Shown here in pieces: positions 1 to 8,470 of a DNA stretch of 64,000 nucleotides (position 1 is the first letter of the stretch; each line of letters starts with the position of its first letter). The position numbers and the translations under genes are program-made. Below the pieces are notes generated by a model. That model did no database searches and was not told where the DNA came from. It saw nothing but the letters and a program-made list of their open reading frames with translations. The stretch is from Deltaproteobacteria bacterium HGW-Deltaproteobacteria-12 (GTDB lineage: Bacteria > Desulfobacterota > Syntrophia > Syntrophales > Smithellaceae), in assembly GCA_002840565.1 (NCBI GenBank), contig PHBK01000017.1, forward strand, positions 1-64,000, in the 5' to 3' direction.

Positions 1-136
1 CAGCACCGTCCATGTATTTGGCTAAAAGACTACAAACATATCCGCCGTTGGCGATGTCCGGCGGGCCTTTATACATCGCCGGGATAGTAACGTTGCATAC
101 GGTTTTTAGATTTGATTGACTATCTTTCTGAAACAT
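1..136 (-). CDS. hotdog-thioesterase-like protein, N-terminal fragment (gene runs off the left edge)
   Basis: Only the first 45 codons are inside the window. Residues 24-33 read GPPDIANGGY, followed by VCSLLAKYMDG. This GPP-x4-GGY pattern is what I know from thioesterase-superfamily (hotdog) proteins that handle acyl-CoA substrates; the assignment rests on that motif alone. The ATG at 136 is the only ATG between the motif and an upstream in-frame stop at 146-148. AAAGG lies about 14 bases upstream, so the ribosome site is poor. A good minus-strand promoter is present at 288-316. The gene is divergent from the FGGY kinase gene. Confidence 0.55.
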   Translation of the reverse strand, partial: MFQKDSQSNLKTVCNVTIPAMYKGPPDIANGGYVCSLLAKYMDGA

Positions 137-287
137 TAAATTGTTTTATTCCTTTTACTTGTTGTTTCCGACAAATCTGACTTTTGCCAAGGGGATCAGC
201 ATGCCGGACACCTAAAACCATTAGGTCCTGACTTTCATGGAATACTTAATTGAATTAATTGATAATTACTCACTTCTTGTGTTGAGG

Positions 288-316
288 AGCATAGAAAAAA
301 AGGTTTTGTATGTCAA
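288..316 (-). promoter_or_regulatory. sigma70-like promoter for the thioesterase-like gene
   Basis: Read on the minus strand: TTGACA (316-311), 17-base spacer, TATGCT (293-288). The expected start of transcription is near 281, giving a leader of about 145 bases to the ATG at 136. The -35 box is one arm of the inverted repeat GTCAAG-GAATA-CTTGAC at 312-328. Confidence 0.6.
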
Positions 317-323
317 GGAATAC

Positions 324-352
324 TTGACCGCAAAATACATAGTCTGTATCTG
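324..352 (+). promoter_or_regulatory. possible sigma70-like promoter toward the kinase/dehydrogenase genes
   Basis: TTGACC (324-329), 17-base spacer, TATCTG (347-352). The -10 box is weak. Its -35 box is the other arm of the inverted repeat at 312-328, so one bound protein could block both directions. The leader to the kinase start would be about 270 bases. Confidence 0.4.
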
Positions 353-628
353 CGTTGATCGCTTCCGGGAACCGTAGAGTCGATGTTCTAATACAGGTAA
401 AGTCAAAAGATATAAACAGCATCCATATCATGAGGGTTATCGAAGGTGTGGGGAGTGGAAAGGAAAAGACCGATTGCCATTCATCCGTTGACAGGAAAGG
501 CCTTATCGTCTTATACTCCGGCCTGCAAAAGCAATGCCCGGCCGGACATGTTTTACAGCATGAAAGAAAGGTACAATGAAGCGCTAAAGAGTATTCATGT
601 GCACACATCCTAGACAGGAGAGGTGATT

Positions 629-2218
629 ATGGAAGAAAAGAATCTCATTCTTGCTGTTGATGTCGGCACCACCGGGACCAAGGCAGTACTGGTAAAGCCC
701 GATGGCTACATAGATTCCGATCAGTTAACCTGCAGTCTATCTTACCCCGAAAAGTCATGCGTGGAGCAATCACCCCGGGAATTGGCGGAGGCAATCTACT
801 CCTCCAGCAGGAATGTTCTGGCGGCGCATCCGGATCTGATCGACAGGCTTGCCGGCATTGTGTTCACGAGCCAGATGCAAAACACGATACCGGTGGGAAA
901 AGAAGGAAAGCCTCTCATGAACATGCTGTCCTGGATGGATGAGCGCGCAGCCCGGTTCACCCAGGAAGAGATGTTCAAGGGTCTTGTCAAGATCGAAGGC
1001 TATCCGCCGTCAAAACTGATTCAGTTCATGAGAATCACCGGCGGTGTGCCGGGAAAAAACGGAAAAGATACCGTCTGCAAACTCGCCTGGATGAAAAAAT
1101 TCAAGCCGGATTTATATCAGGCAGCTTATAAATTTCTTGATGCGAAGGATTATGCAGTATTTCTGGCCACAGGAAATTTTGTCAGCTCATACGACATGGC
1201 CTACATCACGTGGCTTATGGATACGCGGAATAAGGATCAGGAAAAGTGGAGGTGGTCTCCCGATATCCATAAGATGTTCGATCTGGATGTAAATAAGATG
1301 CCGGAGCTGAAAAGCTCAACAGCCATTGCCGGCAAAGTAACGGCTGAATTTTCAGCAAAGACCGGAGTTCCCGCGGGCCTGCCCGTTGTCAATGGGTCCG
1401 GCGATCTGCTGACATCGGCGATAGGATCAGGCGCTATTGAGATGGGGCATATGCACGTTAATATCGGCACTGCCGGATGGGTTGCGACACACCATCCAGT
1501 GCCCGCCGTCGATACGCAGCATTATATAGGAGCAATCGTATCGGGCATTCCCGGCGAGTATCTTTTGATCAGCAAACAGGAAACCCTGGGCGCCGCTCTG
1601 GACTGGCTGCGGGGGATGCTTTATCCGGCTGAGTTCACTAAAGGCATGTCAACCGCTGAAATTTACCGGATGATGGATGAGGAAACAACCAAGTCGCCTC
1701 CCGGCGCCAATAATGTTATTTTAACTCCCTGGCTTTTCGGAGAACGATCACCCATTAACAACCCATACCTGAGGGGACAGATATTCAATATCGGCGTTAA
1801 TACGACCAGAGCCGACCTGTGCCGGGCGGCAATGGAAGGGGTGGCCTTTAACATTCGCTGGGGCATGGAATTCGTGGAAAAAATGTCATCAAAGAAAGTG
1901 CAACCGGCTGTAGACGAAGTCCGGTTGATCGGCGGCGCTTCCAAGAGTGACGTATGGTGCCAGATTTTTGCCGATGTTCTGCAGAAACCGATCGTGCAGA
2001 TGATGAATCCCCAGATGGCCTCGGCTCAGGGCGTGGCGACCATTGCGATGGTTTCCCTTGGTATTTATAAGAGCTTTAACGAGATTGGCAGGATGCTGAA
2101 AAAAGGGAAACTGTTTCGGCCGAATGCGGGCAATAAGGCTACCTATGACCAGCTTTATAAAAAATACCAGGGATTGTATAAGAACAATAAAGGCGCTTTT
2201 AAAGAACTCAATCATTGA
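629..2218 (+). CDS. FGGY-family carbohydrate kinase (xylulokinase/glycerol-kinase type)
   Basis: A 529-residue sugar or polyol kinase expected to phosphorylate a substrate with ATP in the cytoplasm. The N-terminal phosphate-binding motif DVGTTGTKA is at residues 11-19. A second nucleotide-site motif reads GSGDLLTSAIGSGA, and the C-terminal FGGY signature region reads IGGASKSDVWCQIFADV. Length fits xylulokinase (about 500) and glycerol kinase. I chose the ATG at 629 because AGGAGAGG lies 6-12 bases upstream; a GTG at 623 would add two residues but overlaps that site. The GlpD-like gene follows after 12 bases, so the substrate may be a triose or polyol whose phosphate is then oxidised (glycerol to glycerol-3-phosphate is the simplest reading). 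The sequence does not settle the sugar. Confidence 0.85.
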   Translation: MEEKNLILAVDVGTTGTKAVLVKPDGYIDSDQLTCSLSYPEKSCVEQSPRELAEAIYSSSRNVLAAHPDLIDRLAGIVFTSQMQNTIPVGKEGKPLMNMLSWMDERAARFTQEEMFKGLVKIEGYPPSKLIQFMRITGGVPGKNGKDTVCKLAWMKKFKPDLYQAAYKFLDAKDYAVFLATGNFVSSYDMAYITWLMDTRNKDQEKWRWSPDIHKMFDLDVNKMPELKSSTAIAGKVTAEFSAKTGVPAGLPVVNGSGDLLTSAIGSGAIEMGHMHVNIGTAGWVATHHPVPAVDTQHYIGAIVSGIPGEYLLISKQETLGAALDWLRGMLYPAEFTKGMSTAEIYRMMDEETTKSPPGANNVILTPWLFGERSPINNPYLRGQIFNIGVNTTRADLCRAAMEGVAFNIRWGMEFVEKMSSKKVQPAVDEVRLIGGASKSDVWCQIFADVLQKPIVQMMNPQMASAQGVATIAMVSLGIYKSFNEIGRMLKKGKLFRPNAGNKATYDQLYKKYQGLYKNNKGAFKELNH

Positions 2219-2230
2219 GGAACCTCCGGC

Positions 2231-3844
2231 GTGAAGCGTTTTATTGAAGAATATAAGGACGAATCTTTCGATGTTGTCGTGATTGGCGGCGGCATAACCG
2301 GCGCCTGCGTTGCTTATGATGCCGCATCCCGCGGACTGAGTGTCGCGCTCGTGGAAAAAAACGACTTTGGCTGGGCGACGTCCGCCGCAACCTCCAAAGT
2401 TATCCACGGCGGCTTGCGCTACCTGAAAACATTCGAATTCGGTCTTGTGCGCGAGTCTCTCAAAGAACGCAGAATCCTCGGAAACATTGCCCCCAACTAT
2501 ATATATCCCATTCCCTTTATGTTTGTTAATCCGACATTCGTCATGAAAATAGGGCTGTTTGTTTACGATCTGCTGGCCTTCGATAAGAAATTCACCTGGG
2601 ACCAGAGTAAAAAAATTCCCAATCACTATCCCCTTTCGCGAGAGCAAGTTATCGCCGCAGAGCCGAACACAAAACGGGAAGGATTGAAGGAAGCCAGGGT
2701 GTACTATGATTGCCAGAATATATTTCCCGAGCGAATGACGCTGACATTTCTGAAATCAGCAGTTGATTGCGGGGCACGGGTCTCCAATTATACGAGGGTG
2801 GAAGACTTTTTCGTCACAGAGGGAAATCAGGTGTCCGGAATTGTGGTGCGGGATCTGGTGAACAACAAAATTTGCACCATCAAGGGCAAGCTTACCATTA
2901 ACTGCGCCGGGCCCTGGGCGGATATCGTTCTCCAACTGGCTGAAAGGGGTGTTACAAAAGTTAAGATACGTCGATCCGAGGGTATCCACCTGATTGTCCG
3001 GAAACTGGTCGATAAAAAGTCTGTCGGCACCATGACTAAGGCCGGCCACTTTTTTCTGATTCCCTGGCGGGGGCATTCATTGATCGGAACAACGGACAAG
3101 GAGTATCCGGGGACGCCGGATGAATATTCCGTAACCAGGCAGAGCATTCAGGAACTGCTTGATACTGTAAATATGGATTTCGGCAACGATAATCCTATCC
3201 AGTACGGCGATGTGCTGTTTGCCTATGGCGGTCTCCGCCCGCTCCTCGATGCTCAGGGAGAAGATATTCATACGACAACCCGCAAATATGAGATTAATGA
3301 TCATGCGTCGGCAGGGCTCGGCGGCATTATTACCGTAGAAGGCGGCAAATACACGACAAGCCGCAATCTTGCGCAAAACGTTCTGAAGGTCGTGGAAAAG
3401 AAATTGAGGAAAAAGCTGGTTCCCTGTCTGACTTCTAAGAAAAGGCTGAGCGGCTGCGAGATTGATGATATGGAAAAATTTATCGAGTCAATAAAAAAAG
3501 AAAACAGTGATTTTGAAAATACCACTGTTGAATATCTCGGCAGAAATTACGGCACCGAGTACAGCGAGGTGTTGCAGATGGCCCGGCAGGATAAAAAGCT
3601 GGCGGAAATTGTCAATGCCGACGGAGAAATACTGGCCCAGGTCGTGTATGCGATCAGGAAGGAAATGGCGATTACGTTAAAGGATATTTTCTTCAGAAGA
3701 ACCGGCATCGGGACGCTGGGCAATCCAGGTGAAAGAGTTATGGCCAGTGTCGCCGATATTGCGGCAAGTGAACTGGGGTGGAACGACGACCGGAAGCAAA
3801 GAGAATTGTCAGAACTGGCGAAATCTTTTCAGCTTCCCGATTAA
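2231..3844 (+). CDS. glpD: FAD-dependent glycerol-3-phosphate dehydrogenase family protein
   Basis: A 537-residue flavoprotein of the GlpD/GlpA family, which oxidises glycerol-3-phosphate to dihydroxyacetone phosphate and passes electrons to the quinone pool. Residues 15-24 hold the FAD dinucleotide-binding motif VVVIGGGITG. The family hallmark TSKVIHGGLRYL is at 54-65. The C-terminal part ends in a DAO_C-like helical domain (ELGWNDDRKQ) and has no Cys-rich [2Fe-2S] BFD tail, so it is closer to GlpD than GlpA. The start is a GTG at 2231 with GAGG 10 bases upstream. It lies 12 bases after the FGGY kinase gene, which suggests one transcript. A related 2- or 3-carbon phosphate substrate cannot be excluded. 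Confidence 0.82.
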   Translation: MKRFIEEYKDESFDVVVIGGGITGACVAYDAASRGLSVALVEKNDFGWATSAATSKVIHGGLRYLKTFEFGLVRESLKERRILGNIAPNYIYPIPFMFVNPTFVMKIGLFVYDLLAFDKKFTWDQSKKIPNHYPLSREQVIAAEPNTKREGLKEARVYYDCQNIFPERMTLTFLKSAVDCGARVSNYTRVEDFFVTEGNQVSGIVVRDLVNNKICTIKGKLTINCAGPWADIVLQLAERGVTKVKIRRSEGIHLIVRKLVDKKSVGTMTKAGHFFLIPWRGHSLIGTTDKEYPGTPDEYSVTRQSIQELLDTVNMDFGNDNPIQYGDVLFAYGGLRPLLDAQGEDIHTTTRKYEINDHASAGLGGIITVEGGKYTTSRNLAQNVLKVVEKKLRKKLVPCLTSKKRLSGCEIDDMEKFIESIKKENSDFENTTVEYLGRNYGTEYSEVLQMARQDKKLAEIVNADGEILAQVVYAIRKEMAITLKDIFFRRTGIGTLGNPGERVMASVADIAASELGWNDDRKQRELSELAKSFQLPD

Positions 3845-3884
3845 AGGGCTCAAAGTTAAACAACGTTTTTATTGAGGGGTGTAT

Positions 3885-4076
3885 ATGACGTCAACTGCTG
3901 CTGCAGAAAAAGATAAACAGATGGCCCAGCGCTGCCTCACCTGTAAAGTCTGCCGGCACGCCAGAAAAAAACAGCGGGGGATTGCCTATTGGTTTGTCAA
4001 GAATATTGAAAATGGAGTTTGTCCCTACTGTGCGGCGTACGAGCGGGTTTACGGTAAAAAGGCCCACGCGGCTTAA
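3885..4076 (+). CDS. small Cys-rich hypothetical protein
   Basis: A 63-residue basic protein with two close cysteine pairs: CLTCKVC near residues 17-23 and CPYC near 46-49. They are spaced like a zinc ribbon or a small Fe-S/zinc knuckle. I recognise no named family. The ATG at 3885 follows GAGGGG (3874-3879) with 5 bases between, so I prefer it to the upstream GTG at 3879. It begins 40 bases after the GlpD-like gene and is probably in the same transcript, which hints at a metal- or redox-linked accessory role. That role is inference. Confidence 0.6.
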   Translation: MTSTAAAEKDKQMAQRCLTCKVCRHARKKQRGIAYWFVKNIENGVCPYCAAYERVYGKKAHAA

Positions 4077-4146
4077 TAAAATATCATTGCCGTCAAGCCC
4101 AACTGCGCTCTCCGTAATTTCCTGAAGCGGAAAGTCTAATTGTCCT

Positions 4147-5193
4147 ATGTATAAAGATTTATTGATATATTATTTCAGCGGCACCGGCAATGCCCTTACG
4201 GCAAGCCGCTGGATAGAGGAATACGCGCAGAAAAAAGGGCTGAAGACCAGTCTTGTTTCCATAGACAGATGGGAGAAAATAGTTGTTCCTGCCGCCGCCG
4301 GTAAAAGATTGATCGGCTTTTGCTTCCCGACTCACGGATTCAACCTTCCCTGGATCATGCTGACTTTTATTGTTAGATTTCCGAAGATGAAGGGGGGCGA
4401 TGTGTTTTTGCTCAACACAAGGGCCGGCTTAAAATTTTCTCAATGGTTTGTGCCCGGAATAAGCGGACTCGCGCAGATTTTGCCCGCCCTCATCTTGCTC
4501 ATCAAAGGATTCCGGATCAGGGGAATGTTTCCGCTGGACATGCCTTCCAACTGGATAGCACTTCATCCCGGCCTTAATCCGCCCACTGTTGCCGATATTA
4601 GCGCCCGCTGCCGCGGCAGAGTGAATGATTTTTGCGGTAAAATATTCAACGGCAGGATGTATTTCCGGCCCAACGTGTTTATCATGCTGCCGTTAGATAT
4701 CGCGCTGGCGCCAATCGCCTTCATGTATTTTATGTACGGCCGCTTTTTTTTCGCGAAGATATTCATTGCCTCCACCGACTGCGATGCCTGCAATCTGTGC
4801 GCGGCCAAATGTCCGACTGCCTCAATTGAAATAATAAATAAAAGGCCTTTCTGGAGATTTACCTGTGAAAGCTGTATGCGCTGCATCAATATCTGCCCGC
4901 GGCAGGCCATACAGGTGTCACACTCCCTGGCGGTTTTTATTATCGTCAGCAGTTCATTCCTGCCGACCGCACTGGTGCTGGAGTATTTCAACTCTTTTAT
5001 TCCGGCAATACTGATCAGGCCGGTTGATTTTCTGATTAAATGGGGGATATCGCTGTCGTTGTTTTTTCTCGTCTCCGGTCTGGTGTTCCGGCTTCTCAAA
5101 ATAGGTCTGATCAATAAATTTTTTACGGCCACATCCCTGACAAGATACTGGAGACGTTACCTGGCTAAGGGTATCAAGGCTAAGGATTATTGA
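4147..5193 (+). CDS. EFR1-type flavodoxin/ferredoxin fusion with membrane segments
   Basis: A 348-residue electron-transfer protein. The N-terminus is flavodoxin-like, with the FMN phosphate loop SGTGNA at 11-16 and FPTHGF at 60-65. Two [4Fe-4S] motifs follow: C212-x2-C215-x2-C218-x3-C222 and C240-x2-C243-x2-C246-x3-C250. Two hydrophobic stretches (about 262-282 and 298-318) after the clusters suggest membrane anchoring. This order matches what is annotated as EFR1-family ferrodoxin. Its partner is unknown. No clear ribosome site precedes the ATG at 4147. It could pass low-potential electrons between the membrane and the dehydrogenases encoded upstream, which is inference. Confidence 0.75.
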   Translation: MYKDLLIYYFSGTGNALTASRWIEEYAQKKGLKTSLVSIDRWEKIVVPAAAGKRLIGFCFPTHGFNLPWIMLTFIVRFPKMKGGDVFLLNTRAGLKFSQWFVPGISGLAQILPALILLIKGFRIRGMFPLDMPSNWIALHPGLNPPTVADISARCRGRVNDFCGKIFNGRMYFRPNVFIMLPLDIALAPIAFMYFMYGRFFFAKIFIASTDCDACNLCAAKCPTASIEIINKRPFWRFTCESCMRCINICPRQAIQVSHSLAVFIIVSSSFLPTALVLEYFNSFIPAILIRPVDFLIKWGISLSLFFLVSGLVFRLLKIGLINKFFTATSLTRYWRRYLAKGIKAKDY

Positions 5194-5196
5194 TTA

Positions 5197-5320
5197 ATAC
5201 CAATTCCAAATCAAAGCGCTATCTTTGTTGACGTCGTTGTCAGCTTCCTCACCGTATGTATAATACGCATCGTCGCCTCCTCCTTGTCGCCGCGATATCA
5301 TCTTTGATTTGAAATGGTAT
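5197..5320. repeat. 124-bp MITE-like element with terminal inverted repeats
   Basis: The left end (5197-5216, ATACCAATTCCAAATCAAAG) and the right end (5302-5320) are near-perfect inverted copies, differing by one gap and one mismatch. The interior has no open frame. It sits between the convergent EFR1 and methyltransferase genes. It resembles a small non-autonomous mobile or repetitive element; no transposase is nearby. I could not identify a clear target-site duplication. Confidence 0.6.
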
Positions 5321-5358
5321 GATTCATGATGATGCGGGGGGAGATAACACTAAATGTG

Positions 5359-6228
5359 TTAATCCTTTCGTGCAATGATTACCTGTGTTTTCGGCAGGCA
5401 TTGATCGAAGGACTCGAGAAGTTTTTCCGCGCCATCCAGTGCCATCAATCCCGCCCAGGTATTCGACCAACTCTGCAAAACAGGATGATAGGGCGGCCTG
5501 ATATTGTCCAGAACGGAGCCCTTTAAATGGTCTTTCCGGTGAACTATCCAGAACAAAGACATAAAGACCGTCCAGTAGAAACCCCACGTATCATATTTTT
5601 CCACCTGTAACCCTGAACTTTCCACGAGGCCGACAAAGCGCTCCTTACTAAAAATCTGGATGTGGTTCGGCGCTGCAAAGTAGTCAGAATGGGCGACAGG
5701 CTTTTGCAGCATTTCCGATCGGGCATCGGGGACCGTGATCAGATACTTGGCGCCCGGTTTGCCCACCCGGACAAGCTCCGCCAGAATTAGTTCCGGATTT
5801 GCCGTGTGCTCCAGCATCTCCGTCGCCAGGATCTTTGTCGCATATTGGTCCGCCAGGGGCAGGGGTGTTGAGTCGCTGACGAAACCTTCGACTTTTCGGG
5901 CCGCAGTTGAGCTTGCCTTGGCGATGAGTGCCTTGATTTTTGCCTCATCGACATCCGAGAAGACAAGGTGCGCGCCCTGCTTTGCACAAAACAGGATGGC
6001 GTTACCTTCACCGCAGCCTACATCCAGCACGATATCGTCGCGGGTAACTTTAAAACCGGCAAACAGTTCGCCGGTTTCCAAATTGTACCAGCCGCGCCTG
6101 ACCGCATCGCGCAATCCGCAGAAGCGGGGATCGACATTATTATTATGCGCGAGCTTCCTTTTGTTTTTCCCTCCGGGCCGTGAAGATCGCGCTGTTGTTG
6201 AGGTCATTTGCTGATGTTTGCTTGGCAT
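5359..6228 (-). CDS. class I SAM-dependent methyltransferase
   Basis: A 289-residue protein with the Rossmann SAM-binding motif I (VLDVGCGEGNAILF) and a later motif-II/III region reading ATEMLEHTANPELILAELVRV, typical of methyltransferase type 11/25 proteins. The tail is longer than the bare domain and aromatic-rich. The substrate is not deducible. The ATG at 6228 is the first before the conserved part; an open frame continues upstream to 6420 but overlaps the next gene and looks non-protein-like. It lies 44 bases downstream of the histidine-phosphatase gene on the same strand, so the two may be co-transcribed. Confidence 0.75.
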   Translation of the reverse strand: MPSKHQQMTSTTARSSRPGGKNKRKLAHNNNVDPRFCGLRDAVRRGWYNLETGELFAGFKVTRDDIVLDVGCGEGNAILFCAKQGAHLVFSDVDEAKIKALIAKASSTAARKVEGFVSDSTPLPLADQYATKILATEMLEHTANPELILAELVRVGKPGAKYLITVPDARSEMLQKPVAHSDYFAAPNHIQIFSKERFVGLVESSGLQVEKYDTWGFYWTVFMSLFWIVHRKDHLKGSVLDNIRPPYHPVLQSWSNTWAGLMALDGAEKLLESFDQCLPKTQVIIARKD

Positions 6229-6272
6229 ATCCGCCTGTCCGAAATAAAGTATTTTTATCTGCCTCTCCCTCG

Positions 6273-6884
6273 CTAAACGTCCGGCAGGTAATTCAGATGG
6301 CTCACGTCGTTGATCAGTTCCAGATGTGCTTCGCCGCTGCGGATACTGATGAGTGTTTTGGATGCGTTGTCCACGCAGGTGTTGCGAAATTCGGCCAGGC
6401 TGATCTTGCGCAAACGGCAAAGAATTACGGCGATGGTGAAATTATGAGAAACGACCAGTGCGTTTTTCTCTCCGGCGATAATCTTTTGGATGGGTTGCCA
6501 GGCGCGTTCCTGCAGCTCGGCCAGGGATTCCCCCTGGGGCATTTTCACGGAGACCGGATCAGTCGTCCACCGGCGAAGAAAATCCTTTTCGCGGGCCATC
6601 AGTTCCTTGAAGGTCAGGCCTTCAAAATCCCCCTGATCCATTTCGGTCAGTTCAGAATGAACTTCAATATCTTTTTGGTGAAAAGTATTGATAATTTCCG
6701 CGGTCTGAAAAGCTCTTTTCAGCGGACTGGCATGAATCGCATCAATGGAGCAACCCTTCAGAGATAGGGCAAGCTTACGGGCCTGGTCAAGGCCCGCTGC
6801 GGACAGCTCAATATCACTGGTCCCCTGAACCCGGCCCTCTTTATTCCAGATAGTTTCGCCGTGACGAATCAGTATCAGTTGCAT
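6273..6884 (-). CDS. histidine phosphatase family protein (phosphoglycerate-mutase-like)
   Basis: A 203-residue protein with the catalytic RHGET motif at residues 8-12, arginine R58 in the HASPLKRAFQTAE block, an acidic EMDQGDFEG segment, and the second histidine in VVSHNFT. This is the complete residue set of the branch-1 histidine phosphatases (cofactor-dependent PGM, CobC/alpha-ribazole phosphatase, Gpm-like phosphatases). Which substrate it uses cannot be read. No cobalamin-synthesis genes are adjacent, so CobC is not favoured. It lies between the methyltransferase and flavin oxidoreductase genes on the same strand. Confidence 0.82.
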   Translation of the reverse strand: MQLILIRHGETIWNKEGRVQGTSDIELSAAGLDQARKLALSLKGCSIDAIHASPLKRAFQTAEIINTFHQKDIEVHSELTEMDQGDFEGLTFKELMAREKDFLRRWTTDPVSVKMPQGESLAELQERAWQPIQKIIAGEKNALVVSHNFTIAVILCRLRKISLAEFRNTCVDNASKTLISIRSGEAHLELINDVSHLNYLPDV

Positions 6885-6949
6885 GATTTTCTGCGACGAC
6901 CGCAGACAGAAAGAATTCTCCCGCGGTCATCAAAGTTCATTTCTTGCGC

Positions 6950-7999
6950 TCAGACTTTCTGTGTATTCATTTTGGCCAGAGTTGCTTCCGCTTCACTGAT
7001 GACGCGGTCAATCAGTTCCCTGGTAGTCGGATTATCAGTGATGCCGCCGCAGCATTGCCCGGCAAAAAGAATGCCGCCTTCCACATCGCCTTCGTTGAGC
7101 GCCTTGAGGTGCTTCATGTTGCCAACCGCCTGACGCGCCAGCACCATGAGCGGATGCCCTTCCTCGGCTCTGAGCATTTCGATGCTGATGCCCGCAAATT
7201 TGGCCAAAGACAGATTCATCAGCCGCTTGATCAGCAGCGCCCCCTTGAAGGCGTCCACCATCGGGAAACCCCGCTTCATCATTGCTTGGGCTTCCTTTGT
7301 TTTCAGCACGCGGCCGTCCATCCCGTCAAACACATTGGCATAGAGGGTATCCTGTTCGGTGGCCTCCATGCATAATTTTTTAAAGTTTTCATGCACCATG
7401 CTTTCTTTGACCACCATGAAACGGCTCCCCATGGAGATGCCGTCAGCACCGAGGGCGAGCGCTGCCGCGAGACCACGGCCGTCATAAAATCCGCCGGCGG
7501 CGATTAAAGGAACCCGGACCAGAGAAGCGACAAGGGGAATCAGTACCATCGATGTAGCCGCCGCCCCGTGCGCCGCCGCTTCATGGCCGGTCACCACCAG
7601 CGCGTCACAGCCCATCTGCACAGCCTTGGCGGCGTGCTTGGCAATGGCGATGGTGCCGACAACCTTACCGCCGTAAGCATGGACATCATTGACAAACCAT
7701 GGTTTTCCCAGAGAATAATTGATAATGGGAACTTTTTCTTCGATGGCGACGGCGATATTTTCTTTCGCCCCCGGCCCGACCAGGATCTGGTTGACGCCGA
7801 AGGGTTTATCCGTCATCTGCCGGATCTGCCTGATATTTTCCCGCGTTTCCTGCGGGGTGCAGCGCGCAATGGCCAGAATTCCCAGCCCTCCGGCATTACA
7901 GACGGCGGATACCAGTTTGGGTTCGGTAATCCAGTTCATTCCGGCCATCATGATGGGATGCTCAATTCCGAACATCTGCGTCATTCTCGTTCTGAACAT
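6950..7999 (-). CDS. NAD(P)H-dependent flavin oxidoreductase / nitronate monooxygenase family
   Basis: A 349-residue FMN TIM-barrel protein. It contains GGLGILA near residue 38, VVTGHEAAAHG in the middle, and the phosphate-binding AAGGFYDGRGLAAALALGADGISMGSRF region (in two parts). These are hallmarks of the nitronate monooxygenase/FabK/2-nitropropane dioxygenase superfamily. In an anaerobe it is more likely an NAD(P)H:acceptor or enoyl-type reductase than an oxygen-using enzyme (inference). The ATG at 7999 has AAGGAG 7 bases upstream. A long spacer separates it from the divergent 3-hydroxyacyl-CoA dehydrogenase gene. Confidence 0.82.
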   Translation of the reverse strand: MFRTRMTQMFGIEHPIMMAGMNWITEPKLVSAVCNAGGLGILAIARCTPQETRENIRQIRQMTDKPFGVNQILVGPGAKENIAVAIEEKVPIINYSLGKPWFVNDVHAYGGKVVGTIAIAKHAAKAVQMGCDALVVTGHEAAAHGAAATSMVLIPLVASLVRVPLIAAGGFYDGRGLAAALALGADGISMGSRFMVVKESMVHENFKKLCMEATEQDTLYANVFDGMDGRVLKTKEAQAMMKRGFPMVDAFKGALLIKRLMNLSLAKFAGISIEMLRAEEGHPLMVLARQAVGNMKHLKALNEGDVEGGILFAGQCCGGITDNPTTRELIDRVISEAEATLAKMNTQKV

Positions 8000-8470
8000 A
8001 AATTTCTCCTTAATTCTTTTTAATTTTATTCAACAATCAGGGGGAAAGCCCTATTGTTTGATTTCCATGGCCATGAGGACCGCTCTTTCGCCCAGCGTTC
8101 TATTACCTCCGGTTGGCTCCTCTGTCAAACATTTTCGGTGATGCTTTTGCAGATGGATTTTGAGAATTCCGCTGATCTTACCCCGCAATCAAGTCCGCAA
8201 ATTATAGCATGCCCAATGCAAAGATAATTAGGACTTAATCCTATTATTTCTTGATTTATTAAATTGATTAATGCTATCAACTAGCCGTGCAAAAAAGGTC
8301 AAAAGTGGTAAAACAACTGCAATTAATCTTGCCACTGAAGAACCGCACAAACCAGTACCAGATCCGGCTTCCATGCTTCCCCAAAATACCGGGTAAATTA
8401 GCGACAACTGTTTCTTTTTTACTCCGAAATAAATAATAATTTAATTCACACTAAAGAAAGGAGATGCGTC
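8000..8470. other. divergent intergenic region
   Basis: Besides the two ribosome sites I see an AT-rich core (8221-8280) with a short inverted repeat TAGGA-CTTAA-TCCTA at 8229-8243 and several AT-rich -10-like strings, but no promoter I would fix. A minus-strand open frame over roughly 8050-8180 has no usable start codon and is not called. Confidence 0.5.

Larger units (their letters stand above)
137..628. other. divergent intergenic region
   Basis: About 490 bases separate the thioesterase-like gene (minus) from the kinase gene (plus). It contains two outward-facing promoter-like sequences whose -35 boxes sit back to back inside an inverted repeat (288-352). The roughly 270 bases between 353 and the kinase start hold several short open frames, none with a convincing ribosome site or protein character, so I call no gene there. 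Confidence 0.6.

Noticed and set aside
270-608. 112-codon open frame (minus) and a 74-codon frame (plus) in the first intergenic region
   Set aside because: Neither has a ribosome site or a recognisable protein pattern, and both overlap the predicted divergent promoters.
1889-2647. 252-codon open frame on the minus strand
   Set aside because: It runs antisense to the FGGY kinase and GlpD-like genes, which have clear motifs; its translation is low-complexity and has no recognisable domain.
8050-8180. Minus-strand open frame ending in ALMAMEIKQ-like residues before the flavin oxidoreductase gene
   Set aside because: It looks slightly protein-like, but has no ATG, GTG or TTG with a ribosome site and follows a stop closely; too little to call a gene.
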